Assembly (NCBI GenBank): GCA_944390715.1
Contig: CALXQS010000023.1
Span: forward strand, 1-33,785
Direction of reading: 5' to 3'
Length of the DNA stretch: 33,785 bases
Source of the DNA: an uncultured Duodenibacillus sp.
GTDB taxonomy: Bacteria > Pseudomonadota > Gammaproteobacteria > Burkholderiales > Burkholderiaceae_F
A program made the translations under genes and the position numbers. The notes beneath the pieces are model-generated. The model was given only the letters and a program-made list of their open reading frames with translations, was not told the origin of the DNA and did no database searches. Numbering within the stretch: position 1 is the stretch's first letter; every line of letters starts with the position of its first letter. Shown one piece after another: positions 26,055 to 33,785 of the stretch.

Positions 26055-27002
26055 TCAAGCCTCCGGCTGACCGGGCTGCTTGCCTTCGGGCTGCGTCTTT
26101 TGCTCGCTGCCGGCAGGCTGCTCGTCGGCCTCCTGCGGCTTGGATCCCTGGGCTTTTTCCACAGACGCGCTCACAGGCTCAGGAAGCTTGGCGCTGCCCG
26201 GAATCACCGGGTTGGGCTTGTCGGCCATAAAGAGATAGAGCTGATAGACATAGCCGCTGAGAGCATACAAGCAAAACAGCACGAAAATTGCCAGCGACGG
26301 ATTGCTCGACACGAGAATGAAGATAATCGAGCCCGCAACGATTGCCCAGAACGGCACATTCTTCAGGCCGACTTTGGACTTGCCCGAGAAAAACGGCGCA
26401 TTGCAGACCATCGTCAAGCCGGAGTAAAGGGTGAGCACAAAAGCAATCTCGGGCAGATGCGCAAGGACGCAAGGCGGCATCTTATTGTCAACCACCAGCC
26501 ACACAAATCCAGCCAGAAGCGCAGCAGCTGCCGGGCTCGGCAGTCCTTGGAAAAAGCGCTTGTCGACGACGCCGATGTTGCAGTTGAAGCGAGCAAGCCT
26601 CACGCCTGCACACAAGCAGTAGATGAAGGCCGCAGCCCAGCCAAGAGCACCGAGATGCCAGAGGCAGAACTTATACATCACCAGCGCAGGAGCCACGCCG
26701 AACGCCGTCATGTCGGCAATAGAGTCAAACTGCTCGCCGAACTGGCTCTGGGTATGCGTCAGACGCGCAACGCGCCCGTCCATGCCGTCAAAAATCATTG
26801 ACAAAAGGATCATCAGCGCAGCAAAGCCAAAGCGCTGATCCATGGAATGGACAATGGCCAGAAAAGCGCAGAAAAGCGAAGCAGTTGTAAAAAGATTGGG
26901 CAGCACGAACAGACCGTGCGTGCGCACGGTGTCGATCTTGCGGCGGCCGACTTCAATCATGCGCTGCCGCGCAGGACGGCGCCGCGTACGAGGCTTGACC
27001 AT
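26055..27002 (-). CDS. pssA: CDP-diacylglycerol--serine O-phosphatidyltransferase
   Basis: A 315-aa membrane protein of the CDP-alcohol phosphatidyltransferase family that makes phosphatidylserine from CDP-diacylglycerol and serine. The family motif DGxxARx8Gx3Dx3D is complete as DGRVARLTHTQSQFGEQFDSIAD. About seven hydrophobic segments follow a basic N-terminus rich in Arg. The C-terminal 50 residues form a hydrophilic tail rich in Pro, Glu, Gln and Lys that is not part of the enzyme and is probably disordered. The start is ATG at 27002, with GAGGAG upstream. Its product is the substrate of Psd, encoded just upstream. A terminator lies between the two genes, so their expression may not be equal. 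Confidence 0.93.
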   Translation of the reverse strand: MVKPRTRRRPARQRMIEVGRRKIDTVRTHGLFVLPNLFTTASLFCAFLAIVHSMDQRFGFAALMILLSMIFDGMDGRVARLTHTQSQFGEQFDSIADMTAFGVAPALVMYKFCLWHLGALGWAAAFIYCLCAGVRLARFNCNIGVVDKRFFQGLPSPAAAALLAGFVWLVVDNKMPPCVLAHLPEIAFVLTLYSGLTMVCNAPFFSGKSKVGLKNVPFWAIVAGSIIFILVSSNPSLAIFVLFCLYALSGYVYQLYLFMADKPNPVIPGSAKLPEPVSASVEKAQGSKPQEADEQPAGSEQKTQPEGKQPGQPEA

Positions 27003-27042
27003 GGTGGTTTGCTCCTCTTTCGTTTTTAATCTTGTTTTTGGT

Positions 27043-27081
27043 AAAAAAGCCAACGGGCCCGCCAAATTGCACGGCCCGTTG
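27043..27081 (-). terminator. Terminator between psd and pssA
   Basis: On the minus strand CAACGGGCC (27081-27073) pairs with GGCCCGTTG (27059-27051), followed by GC and T6 (27048-27043). It lies 20 nt after the psd stop and ends 40 nt before the pssA ATG. Confidence 0.85.
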
Positions 27082-27101
27082 TCTGCAGCTGATGTCCGAT
27101 T

Positions 27102-27758
27102 CTATGCCGCCTTCGGCAGACGTGCGATCACGGTCTCAACGCCGGTCGTTTTCTCCCCGATCGTCACAGTGATTTCCGCATGCATCGGAAGATACACGTC
27201 GACGCGCGAACCGAAGCGAATGAAGCCGTAGCGCTCACCGCGCTCAATGTCCTCGCCGATGAGCTTGTAGCAAAGAATGCGTCGGGCCACAAGACCGGCA
27301 ATCTGCACAAAGCAGACCCTGTCTCCTGCCTTTGTTGCAACAGTCACGGCGTTGCGCTCATTGAGCTCAGAGGCCTTTTCAAGGGAAGCGTTGAGAAACT
27401 TCCCAGGAAAATACTCAACCTTTTCAATGCGGCCCGATACAGGGGCTTTCTGGCTGTGCACATTGAAAATATTCATGAAGATCGAGATCATCTTCGTCTG
27501 CTCGCCCGTGTAGGGACAAACGGTCTCTTCAATCTTGATGACGCGTCCGTCGACAGGGGCAACAACGGCATCCTCATCGCGCGTCATTTCACGAGCGGGA
27601 TCACGGAAAAACTGAGCAACGATGACGAACAAGACCCAGAACGCAAAGGCAAACAGTCCGCCGGCAAAAAGCTGCACGACCAACGCCAGCAAAAAAGCGA
27701 TCGCAATAAACGGCCAGCCCTCGCGAGCAAAGAAAGGATGAGGATAAATACGGTTCAA
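27102..27758 (-). CDS. psd: Phosphatidylserine decarboxylase proenzyme (short form)
   Basis: A 218-aa Psd of the short, archaeal-like type that decarboxylates phosphatidylserine to phosphatidylethanolamine. The N-terminus PHPFFAREGWPFIAIAFLLAL is typical, with a hydrophobic anchor (about 14-48). Self-cleavage at G183-S184 in the RFGSRVDVYLP segment would create the pyruvoyl group from S184. Other conserved blocks are VVAPVDGRV and FMNIFNVHSQKAPVSG. The start is TTG at 27758, supported by AGGAG about 10 nt upstream and by the family N-terminus. It lies 54 nt after the small 73-aa gene and forms a phosphatidylethanolamine pair with pssA. Confidence 0.94.
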   Translation of the reverse strand: MNRIYPHPFFAREGWPFIAIAFLLALVVQLFAGGLFAFAFWVLFVIVAQFFRDPAREMTRDEDAVVAPVDGRVIKIEETVCPYTGEQTKMISIFMNIFNVHSQKAPVSGRIEKVEYFPGKFLNASLEKASELNERNAVTVATKAGDRVCFVQIAGLVARRILCYKLIGEDIERGERYGFIRFGSRVDVYLPMHAEITVTIGEKTTGVETVIARLPKAA

Positions 27759-27812
27759 GGCTCAGTCTCCTAGGCGTATAAAAAATCGAAAAATGCCGGT
27801 CCTGCCTGCGCC

Positions 27813-28034
27813 TTACATGCGGCGTTCAAGGTGATGCCGGATCGTATCCAGAGCTTCAATGAGACGAACATCCTGCGGATAGTTCTTTTTGACGTATTCA
27901 ATGGCCCAGTGCGTTTTCTCCCAAGCACGACGGTTGGCCGATAATTCGCCGCGCAGCACCTCGGCTGCGTGCTCCAGATCAGCGGGCTTGATGTCAAGAA
28001 AATTCACATCTGTTTCATCCTGGCGCAATGTCAT
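27813..28034 (-). CDS. Small hypothetical protein upstream of psd
   Basis: A 73-aa, probably all-helical soluble protein without signal or membrane segment and without cysteines. I do not recognise the family. Its coding character is supported by an AGAGG ribosome site 8 nt before the ATG at 28034, by a composition like that of its neighbours, and by tight placement 54 nt before psd on the same strand. The sequence has alternating charged and hydrophobic residues (ANRRAWEKTHWAIEYVKKNY). A link to phospholipid synthesis is suggested only by position. Confidence 0.65.
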   Translation of the reverse strand: MTLRQDETDVNFLDIKPADLEHAAEVLRGELSANRRAWEKTHWAIEYVKKNYPQDVRLIEALDTIRHHLERRM

Positions 28035-28161
28035 CGTTTAACCTCTAAATTTCTGCTGAGCTCCCGCCGAAGAACGGGCGTCAAACGCTTTTGTCGCGAC
28101 GCGTCTGCCGCATCGTTCCCTCAACGGTCGGGCTTATTCTTCATTTTTATGCCGTCTTTTA

Positions 28162-28167
28162 ATTATA
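28162..28167 (-). promoter_or_regulatory. Consensus -10 box upstream of the 73-aa gene and psd
   Basis: The minus strand reads TATAAT at 28167-28162. The -35 region is poor (TTAAGC about 17 nt upstream). Transcription would start near 28155, giving a leader of about 120 nt before the 73-aa gene and then psd. The box lies just downstream of the FKBP gene stop. Confidence 0.4.
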
Positions 28168-28186
28168 GCGAGGGCCTGCTGTCGGC

Positions 28187-28702
28187 TTAATCAGTTGTAT
28201 CGTCAATTATCTTGTCGGCAAAACCAAGAAAGCCCGGAACCACCACGTCGTCGTTTCCCGTTTCTTCCCCTTCTGCTGCCGCGACGTCAAGCACCTTGAC
28301 GTCAAAACGCAAAGTCCAGCCGGCAAGCGGATGATTGGCATCCATCACAGCCTTTCCCTGCGCCACGTCGGTGACGCGATACTTGCGCCCGTCATCAGCA
28401 ATTCCAGGCACATGATCAAACACAAGTCCTGGAACGATGAGTTCTGGGTCACCCAATTTTTCAACATCAACGACAAAGACTGCCTCGGGATCAAATTCTC
28501 CGAAGCTTTCCTCGGGCTCAAGCGTCACGCTGACGCTGTCGCCCTTTTTCTTGCCTTCCAGCGCTTTTTCAATACCGGGGAAAATGTCAGCGTGACCGTG
28601 CAGGTACGTCACGCCCTCTTTGTCGGTTTCTTCAAGCAGATTGCCTTGCAGGTCGTACATCGCCACGTTGATCGTGACGAGAGCATCTTTTTTTATTTCC
28701 AT
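28187..28702 (-). CDS. FKBP-type peptidyl-prolyl cis-trans isomerase, SlyD-like
   Basis: A 171-aa protein with the SlyD arrangement: an FKBP domain (from MEIKKDALVTINVAMYDLQG, with TYLHGHADIFPGIEKALEGKKKGDSVSVTLEPEESFGE) interrupted by the insert-in-flap chaperone domain (about 70-130) and closed by MDANHPLAGWTLRFDVKVLDV. The family catalyses prolyl isomerisation and assists folding. The His/Cys-rich metal-binding tail of E. coli SlyD is absent and is replaced by a short acidic tail, so a role in nickel handling is unlikely. The start is ATG at 28702; the longer frame to 28729 adds nine unconserved residues. Confidence 0.9.
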   Translation of the reverse strand: MEIKKDALVTINVAMYDLQGNLLEETDKEGVTYLHGHADIFPGIEKALEGKKKGDSVSVTLEPEESFGEFDPEAVFVVDVEKLGDPELIVPGLVFDHVPGIADDGRKYRVTDVAQGKAVMDANHPLAGWTLRFDVKVLDVAAAEGEETGNDDVVVPGFLGFADKIIDDTTD

Positions 28703-28768
28703 GTCTTTAAGTTTTCCGCGCCGGAACAAACTCGCCGGCTGATCATTTTTATATTCGGAGCATGCACG

Positions 28769-29287
28769 TCAGACAGCTGCCGGGGGCTGAGCGCCTGAGC
28801 CCAAAATTTTTGCTTTTTCGCGGTCGAATTCTTCGCGCGAGATGAGTCCCTTTTCGAGCATTCTTTCCAACTCGGAAAGAGCCGATACGGTGCTCAAAGG
28901 CGTCTGCGCAAACGAAGCCTCAACATTGTCCGGGTTGGGACCATAGCGATTAGCCCCCTCGGCGCTGGCCAAGCATCCCAGAATGAAGGCGAAAAGAAAC
29001 CCTATGAAAGGAATAAAGCTCACCAGCGCCCACAGACCGCTTCGTCCAATATCGTGCAGTCTGCGCACCAGAGCCGAAAAGTAAAGCACAGAACACAAAA
29101 CCAGGTACACGCACAGCACGCCGTAGGCCGCATCGGGATACAGAACGATGACCTCTTCGATCAAACCGTAAACCGTCAGCGGCAGCACGCTGGAGAAAAT
29201 GAAGTACGCAAAGATTGCCAGCCAGTACGTGCGTCTGGGAATGCGTCCTGAAAAGCTCGGCACCAAAGCATCTGAAATCGCGCTCAT
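28769..29287 (-). CDS. DUF805 membrane protein with C-terminal SHOCT domain
   Basis: A 172-aa protein. An N-terminal FSGRIPRRTYW motif and four hydrophobic segments (about 24-110), with the conserved RRLHDIGRSGLWAL turn, identify DUF805, an inner-membrane family of unknown function. The last 30 residues (LSELERMLEKGLISREEFDREKAKIL) are a SHOCT domain, a short module often found at the ends of membrane or phage-related proteins and thought to mediate oligomerisation. The ATG at 29287 is chosen because the motif normally begins within 15 residues of the start; the longer frame to 29392 runs through a terminator hairpin. The ribosome site is weak. Confidence 0.8.
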   Translation of the reverse strand: MSAISDALVPSFSGRIPRRTYWLAIFAYFIFSSVLPLTVYGLIEEVIVLYPDAAYGVLCVYLVLCSVLYFSALVRRLHDIGRSGLWALVSFIPFIGFLFAFILGCLASAEGANRYGPNPDNVEASFAQTPLSTVSALSELERMLEKGLISREEFDREKAKILGSGAQPPAAV

Positions 29288-29316
29288 CAACCACCACCAA
29301 TGATTCTTGCTTTGCG

Positions 29317-29351
29317 AAAAACGGGCCGCAGACAAATGAGCCTGCTGCCCG
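29317..29351 (-). terminator. Terminator of bamC, close upstream of the DUF805 gene
   Basis: On the minus strand CGGGC-a-GCA (29351-29343) pairs with TGC-g-GCCCG (29330-29322) with one internal mismatch, followed by T5 (29321-29317). It lies about 65 nt after the bamC stop and ends 29 nt before the DUF805 ATG. Confidence 0.65.
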
Positions 29352-29416
29352 CTGCGAAAGGTCAACTTGCCGAGAGCGCCCAAAGCAAACACCTGAGCAC
29401 CCCCTGAGATCCTTTT

Positions 29417-30574
29417 TTATCGCGTCTGTTCGCCGATGAGCGTAATAATGCGCGGAGCAACTCCCGTCTCATCAGCGTGGCCGTCAGAAGAAAGCACGGT
29501 CACACGCGTCTTTTCGCCTTCGGGCATCAAGCGCAGCCGATACTCGACAGGCTCGACAGCCTTGGTCTTGGAAAAGAGATTGGTAAAGAAGCCCTGCTCG
29601 GACTTCATCTTGGCCTCATAGTCAGGATCGAGGTACCGGATCATGAAAATGCCCTGACTGCGGTCACGATCGGCAACTTCGAAGCCGGCGCGGTCAAGCG
29701 CCACTCCGACGCGGCGCCAAGCCCTGTCAAACGGCTCATCAATGAGCACGGCCTCCGGCTCGCCCTGAGCATTGTTGACAACCTCGCTCATCGGCTTGTA
29801 CTTGACGGCTTCAAGTTCGTCGAGCTGCTTTTGCTCTTCAGGCTTGGCTGCAGGATTGAATTCCTGCTCGAGTTTCTGCGCCAGCCTGGTGAGCATCACG
29901 GCCTCAAGCTCGGGATCCGAAGGCCCAGGCTGCCAGATCGTGCTGTCTTCCTGGCGCCCCTTGAGCACTTCGACCATCTGACGGTGCGTAATGTAGATAT
30001 TGGTCGTGCCGTCATCGGCTCGCTCCATGCGGGCACGGTATTGGTCTCTCGTTCCCGTGTCGTAGACAAAGTCGATGGCCTTGCCCAGCGTGGCTCGGAT
30101 AATGTCCTTGGGCAGATTGGCCTTGTTTTCAGCCCACTCGGTCTGCATCACGCCTGTTGAAGCATCCTGGCTCTTGACGATGAGTCCGACGGAGGCCCAG
30201 AAGTCCTGCAAAAGCGGCCAGACCCGGTCAGGCTCGGCCTGCACATGAACATAACGCACGGAACCGTCGCGAACGACCTTGGCCATCTGCGTCTCAGGAA
30301 GCACCTGAGCGGGCGCCTCTCCTCGAGCCTCGGCCTGCATCTGCGCCTTTGCAGCTTCAGCATTGGCGCTTACAATCTGCGGACGAGAAGGAATGTTGTA
30401 GCGATCGTTGCGGTAGACCTGATCAAGATCAGGGGGAATCTCAAGCGGTGCACGAGAATTCGACGACTCGTACTGAACCTTTTCGTTCGTAAAGTCAATG
30501 CCGAGAGTCGAGCAGCCCGCTAAAGCAGCTGCAACGGATGCCGCAGCGGCTGCACGCAATGCGTGTTTAACCAT
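29417..30574 (-). CDS. bamC: Outer membrane assembly lipoprotein BamC
   Basis: A 385-aa lipoprotein of the BAM complex, which inserts beta-barrel proteins into the outer membrane. The signal peptide ends in a lipobox LAGC near residue 20, so the mature protein is lipid-anchored. The following region (SNSRAPLEIPPDLDQVYRNDRYNIP) is the conserved unstructured segment that contacts BamD in E. coli. Two helix-grip domains follow (about 105-230 and 255-380). The start is ATG at 30574; an in-frame TTG three codons earlier is less likely. It is downstream of dapA, the same neighbour as in E. coli. Confidence 0.9.
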   Translation of the reverse strand: MVKHALRAAAAASVAAALAGCSTLGIDFTNEKVQYESSNSRAPLEIPPDLDQVYRNDRYNIPSRPQIVSANAEAAKAQMQAEARGEAPAQVLPETQMAKVVRDGSVRYVHVQAEPDRVWPLLQDFWASVGLIVKSQDASTGVMQTEWAENKANLPKDIIRATLGKAIDFVYDTGTRDQYRARMERADDGTTNIYITHRQMVEVLKGRQEDSTIWQPGPSDPELEAVMLTRLAQKLEQEFNPAAKPEEQKQLDELEAVKYKPMSEVVNNAQGEPEAVLIDEPFDRAWRRVGVALDRAGFEVADRDRSQGIFMIRYLDPDYEAKMKSEQGFFTNLFSKTKAVEPVEYRLRLMPEGEKTRVTVLSSDGHADETGVAPRIITLIGEQTR

Positions 30575-30773
30575 TCGTATCAATCCTAAAATTCGTTTGC
30601 GCTTTCAGCGAAAGCACCCTTGCAGAGTGCGACGCTAAAACCTAAGCGCCGCTAGTTTAGCAAAAGGTCTGCACCAATTTTGCTTCACTCACAACTTGAA
30701 ACACGGCAAGCCGGCGGCCTGAGCCTTGCCCGTCATGTACGCCGCGCAGCCTGTCGACCAGCGTTTCGCTCTT

Positions 30774-31667
30774 TTAAAAATCCACTCCGGCTTCGCGCAT
30801 CGCCGCTTCCACAACCGAGCGATTTGCTTCCGAGAGCATCGTCAGCGGCAGGCGGATGCCTGAGCGAATGAGTCCCATGCGGTAGAGCGCCCATTTGGCA
30901 GCCACGGGGTTGGGTTCGCAAAAGAGCTTTTGGTGCAGCGGCATCATGCGGTCGTTGAGCGCACGCGCAGCGCTCGCGTTGCCGGCCACCGCAGCACTGG
31001 CCATTTCGTGCATTTCACGCGGCAGCAGATTGGCCGTTACGGAAATCACGCCAGAGCCCCCCACAAGCATCAAAGCCAGAGCTGAGTCATCATTTCCCGA
31101 ATACACGGCAAACTGCTTGCTGCCGACAACTTTCGGCAAGCGCCGCAAAAGATCGATGCCGCGCGCTATGTCTCCCGTGGCATCCTTGAGCCCCACAATA
31201 TTGTCGATGGCTGCCAGCCGCAAAACCGTGTCGTTTTTCAGATCAGCTACAGTGCGTCCGGGAACGTTGTAGAGAATGATCGGGATGTCCACGGCTTCAG
31301 CAATTGCCTTGAAGTGCTGATAGAGTCCCTCCTGCGTGGGCTTGTTGTAGTAGGGAACCACCTGAAGCGATGCATCCGCGCCGGCCTCTTTGGCCGCCTT
31401 CGTCAGCTCGATGGCTTCGGCCGTCGAATTTCCGCCCGTTCCGGCAATAATGGGGATGCGGCCAGCTGCCGTTTTAACCGTAAAAGCAACCACCTCGTTG
31501 TGCTCTTCTACGGAGAGCGTCGGCGACTCGCCCGTTGTTCCTACCGTGACAATGCCGTCGGTGCCAGCCTCAATATGCCATTCAATGAGGCGGGCGTATG
31601 CTTCATAGTCAACCGTACCGTCCTCGTGCATAGGCGTAACGAGCGCCACCAAAGAACCTTGTATCAT
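30774..31667 (-). CDS. dapA: 4-hydroxy-tetrahydrodipicolinate synthase
   Basis: A 297-aa class I aldolase-type TIM barrel that condenses pyruvate with aspartate semialdehyde at the branch point to lysine and diaminopimelate. The Schiff-base lysine is K161 in GLKDATGD, Y133 lies in LYNVPGRT, and the TTG at 44-46 lies in [10 protein letters not shown], all at the same positions as in E. coli. The ATG ending at 31667 has GGGAGAGGG upstream; the longer frame overlaps accD. It sits 26 nt after accD. dapC, dapD and dapE lie 16-18 kb away on the other strand. Confidence 0.95.
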   Translation of the reverse strand: MIQGSLVALVTPMHEDGTVDYEAYARLIEWHIEAGTDGIVTVGTTGESPTLSVEEHNEVVAFTVKTAAGRIPIIAGTGGNSTAEAIELTKAAKEAGADASLQVVPYYNKPTQEGLYQHFKAIAEAVDIPIILYNVPGRTVADLKNDTVLRLAAIDNIVGLKDATGDIARGIDLLRRLPKVVGSKQFAVYSGNDDSALALMLVGGSGVISVTANLLPREMHEMASAAVAGNASAARALNDRMMPLHQKLFCEPNPVAAKWALYRMGLIRSGIRLPLTMLSEANRSVVEAAMREAGVDF

Positions 31668-31693
31668 TTCCCTCTCCCGTTGCTGGCAAGACA

Positions 31694-32575
31694 TCAAAGC
31701 GACGGCGTCGGCTTGTTGCATAAAAGCGCAACAAGTTCAGAGACAACCGAGCGCATGTCGCGACGATCCACAATCATGTCGATGGCGCCCTTTTCCAGAA
31801 GCATTTCCGAGCGCTGAAACCCCTCGGGGAGCTTTTCGCGCACCGTCTGCTCAATCACGCGCGGACCTGCAAATCCGATAAGAGCCTCCGGTTCGGCGAT
31901 CACCACATCGCCCATGAAGGCAAATGAGGCCGAGACGCCGCCCATCGTGGGATCAGTCAGAACCGAAACGTACGGAATGCGGGCACGCTCAAGCAGACTG
32001 ACCGCTGCATTGGTCTTGGCCATCTGCATGAGCGATAAAAGACCTTCCTGCATGCGGGCGCCGCCCGTACTGGTAAACGTAACAAAAGGAATGTGTTCCT
32101 TCAGAGAACGCTCAACGCCCAAAACAAAACGCTCGCCCACAACGCTGCCCATCGATCCGCCCATAAAGCCGAACTCAAAGGCCGCGGCCACAATCGGCTG
32201 ACGACGCAGCTCGCCTCTCATCACCACAAGCGCATCGCTCTCATTGGTGGACTTTTCGGCTGCCTCGATGCGGTCGGGATAGCGCTTGGAATCGACAAAC
32301 TGCAAAGAGTCAACAGGCCGGATATCGGCTCCGATCTCCTCATGCGTCCCCTTCCAGTCAAGAAAAGCCTGCAGACGATCGCGCGCACTCAAACGCATAT
32401 GAAAACCGCACTTGGGACAGACGCGCAGCGACTCCTGCAGCTCTTCCTTATACAGAACCTGATCGCAGTGCGGACACTTCATCCAAAGACCCGCCGGGAT
32501 CGGGCTTTTTTTCTTAGGTTCGACGGAAGTCGTGCGTGAGGAAATGCTGGGAATGATTCGTGTGAGCCAACTCAT
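31694..32575 (-). CDS. accD: Acetyl-CoA carboxylase carboxyltransferase subunit beta
   Basis: A 293-aa AccD, which with AccA transfers the carboxyl group from biotin to acetyl-CoA in the first committed step of fatty acid synthesis. The N-terminal zinc ribbon has C34, C37, C53 and C56 (CPHC and CPKC). The crotonase-like carboxyltransferase domain contains [34 protein letters not shown] and [12 protein letters not shown]. The protein is cytoplasmic. The start is ATG at 32575. dapA follows after 26 nt, so the two are likely cotranscribed. Confidence 0.96.
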   Translation of the reverse strand: MSWLTRIIPSISSRTTSVEPKKKSPIPAGLWMKCPHCDQVLYKEELQESLRVCPKCGFHMRLSARDRLQAFLDWKGTHEEIGADIRPVDSLQFVDSKRYPDRIEAAEKSTNESDALVVMRGELRRQPIVAAAFEFGFMGGSMGSVVGERFVLGVERSLKEHIPFVTFTSTGGARMQEGLLSLMQMAKTNAAVSLLERARIPYVSVLTDPTMGGVSASFAFMGDVVIAEPEALIGFAGPRVIEQTVREKLPEGFQRSEMLLEKGAIDMIVDRRDMRSVVSELVALLCNKPTPSL

Positions 32576-32844
32576 ACCTTATGTCTCTAAATAGGTCCGC
32601 AGCCGTCTTTGGCAGTCCTGACCTGAAATATCCTAAAAAACAAACGCCGCGGGAAGGCCGCGCACGAAAAGCCAAGCAGAGCATCACGCCTGTGCATATT
32701 TGCCGTCGTGTCGCGCGTCGAACTTCCTCTAGATGCCGACACCAGGCCAAAGCACCCAAGCAATTGGGTATATTCTAATGATGAACGCCTGCGCCTTGCT
32801 TTGCAGCGACTCATCCGTTTTGCGGATGCACACATCCTGTCCAT
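32576..32844. other. Intergenic region upstream of accD
   Basis: No coding frame of interest. The region should hold the accD promoter and the end of the SDR transcript. Two small dyads are visible: CCCAA-gcaa-TTGGG (32757-32767 area) beside an A/T-rich stretch that could be part of a promoter, and CATCCG/CGGATG (about 32811-32827) without a convincing T tract. Neither can be assigned. Confidence 0.35.
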
Positions 32845-33573
32845 CTAATTTCTAACTGGAAGAAGCTTCCACAGGCACTGCGGCACCAGACGCCAGAAAA
32901 AAACAAGAAGACGGTAGCGCCAATCCACGATGACCGTTCTTTTTTTCTTTTCAACAGCCTCGACAAGCTTTTGCGCAACGAAAGAAGCCGACATCAGCAT
33001 TGGGTACTTTTTGCCGTCATGCAAAAAAGCAGTATCGACAAAACCGGGACGAATGTCGGTAAATGAAATGCTGCATCCTCTGATATGCGAAAGCTGCTCA
33101 AGTGCATCAAGATAGGTATTTTGAAACCGCTTGGATGCCGAATATGCCGCAGCTGCCCCAAGACCTCGAGTTCCGGCAATCGAACTGATGGCGCAGATAT
33201 GTCCCCCTCCCTTTTTGGCAAAGTAGGAAAAGGCGGCATCGATCATGCGCACAAAGCCCTCGACGTTGGTTGAAACAGCGTCAAGCTCGATGGCGCTGTT
33301 GAGAATGACGTTCTGGCAGCCGATGCCTGAAGAGTGGATGTACAAATCCATGCCTCCGAGCTCATCAATGAGCGCGGAAAGTTCCTTTGCAGCCGCTTGG
33401 TCTCTGACATCAATGACGCGGATATGAACCTGTTGCGGAGCAAGAGCCTTGAGCTCTTGGAGTTTTTCGAGCCGCCTGCCTGCAATGCCGAGCTCCCAAC
33501 CGTTTTTAAGAAGAATGAGGGCACTCTCATACCCAATCCCCGAAGTTGCTCCGACGATGACAGCCTTGCGCAT
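32845..33573 (-). CDS. Short-chain dehydrogenase/reductase (SDR) family oxidoreductase
   Basis: A 242-aa classical SDR. The Rossmann glycine motif is GATSGIG near the N-terminus, followed by AGRR, where the basic pair suggests NADP(H). The catalytic Ser lies in CAISSIAG and the YxxxK pair in YSASK. The substrate is not evident. The C-terminus (VFFWRLVPQCLWKLLPVRN) is hydrophobic and basic, and could form a membrane-associated helix. The ATG at 33573 gives MRKAVIVGATSG with GGAG about 11 nt upstream; a longer frame to 33687 reads through a hairpin and is unlikely. It lies 269 nt upstream of accD and may be its own unit. The long A/T-rich leader differs from the rest of the window. Confidence 0.88.
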   Translation of the reverse strand: MRKAVIVGATSGIGYESALILLKNGWELGIAGRRLEKLQELKALAPQQVHIRVIDVRDQAAAKELSALIDELGGMDLYIHSSGIGCQNVILNSAIELDAVSTNVEGFVRMIDAAFSYFAKKGGGHICAISSIAGTRGLGAAAAYSASKRFQNTYLDALEQLSHIRGCSISFTDIRPGFVDTAFLHDGKKYPMLMSASFVAQKLVEAVEKKKRTVIVDWRYRLLVFFWRLVPQCLWKLLPVRN

Positions 33574-33629
33574 ATTGCATTGTTCTCCAAAGAAAGTTCC
33601 AAGACCTGATTTTGCGGCCGTTTTCGAGC

Positions 33630-33657
33630 AAAGAAAACCAAACTCGAGGTTTTCTTT
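33630..33657 (-). repeat. Perfect hairpin in the SDR leader
   Basis: AAAGAAAACC (33630-33639) and GGTTTTCTTT (33648-33657) form a perfect 10-bp stem with an 8-nt loop, about 57 nt before the SDR start. The stem is A/T-rich and weakly terminator-like on the minus strand (GGTTTTCTTT), so attenuation is possible but not established. Confidence 0.5.
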
Positions 33658-33718
33658 CGAAGTTTTACAGGTTTGTTTGGAAATCAATCAAAAAGTGCTT
33701 GTCCATCCTCCCAAACTC

Positions 33719-33764
33719 CCGGTTGACTGATTCATATAAGCACTGATCAAAATCAATCAACCGG
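33719..33764. promoter_or_regulatory. Large inverted repeat embracing a candidate SDR promoter
   Basis: CCGGTTGACTGATT (33719-33732) and AATCAATCAACCGG (33751-33764) are complementary over 14 bp with one mismatch, separated by 18 nt. On the minus strand TTGATT (33760-33755), 16 nt, and TATATG (33738-33733) could be a promoter reading towards the SDR gene, with its boxes at the repeat arms. A further AAATCAATCAA copy occurs at 33681-33691. No T tract follows, so a terminator is unlikely; an operator is more plausible. Confidence 0.45.
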
Positions 33765-33785
33765 CAAAATGACAGTTAGATGCCC

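Overview
The window looks like chromosome from a betaproteobacterium of order Burkholderiales. The gene orders smc-zipA-ligA, dapC-dapD-dapE-prmB, psd-pssA and dapA-bamC point there. An exported flavoprotein reductase with a separate tetraheme cytochrome and a TtrS/TtrR-like two-component pair suggests an anaerobic gut lineage such as Sutterellaceae. That placement is inference from gene content; no marker phylogeny could be run. Most of the window is core housekeeping sequence. I see no tRNA, rRNA, insertion sequence, prophage or CRISPR array.

Layout. (1) 1-1.6 kb, plus strand: a gamma-class carbonic anhydrase-like gene broken by an in-frame TAG, then the redox chaperone Hsp33. (2) 1.6-11.4 kb, minus strand: the ribosome/tRNA cluster rpsP-rimM-trmD-rplS, and upstream of it smc-zipA-ligA. 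(3) 11.4-18.4 kb, plus strand: a promoter and terminator-bearing leader, queF, then dapC-dapD-dapE (lysine and peptidoglycan precursor), prmB and an ABC-F ATPase. (4) 18.5-23.1 kb, plus strand: the accessory-looking module. It holds a Tat-exported FAD reductase, a tetraheme cytochrome c, a FixJ/TtrR-like response regulator with an in-frame TGA, and a PhnD-domain sensor kinase. (5) 23.2-33.6 kb, minus strand: cstA, a fumarylpyruvate-hydrolase-like gene, pssA, psd, a 73-aa gene, an FKBP isomerase, a DUF805/SHOCT membrane protein, bamC, dapA, accD and a short-chain dehydrogenase.

How the genes work together. Region 4 reads as a self-contained respiratory unit: the sensor detects a periplasmic ligand, the regulator switches on transcription, and the cytochrome passes electrons to the flavoprotein, which reduces an unidentified organic acceptor outside the cytoplasm. 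Fumarate-reductase catalytic positions look altered, so the acceptor is probably not fumarate. The regulator carries a nonsense codon and the kinase has an atypical G1 box, so the control arm may be decaying or rewired.

Two patterns stand out across the window. First, intrinsic terminators sit 14 to about 52 nt upstream of six start codons (rimM, ligA, queF, the FAH gene, pssA and the DUF805 gene), in several cases with no room for a promoter after the U-tract; this suggests widespread read-through or attenuation. Second, two otherwise intact genes each carry a single in-frame stop.
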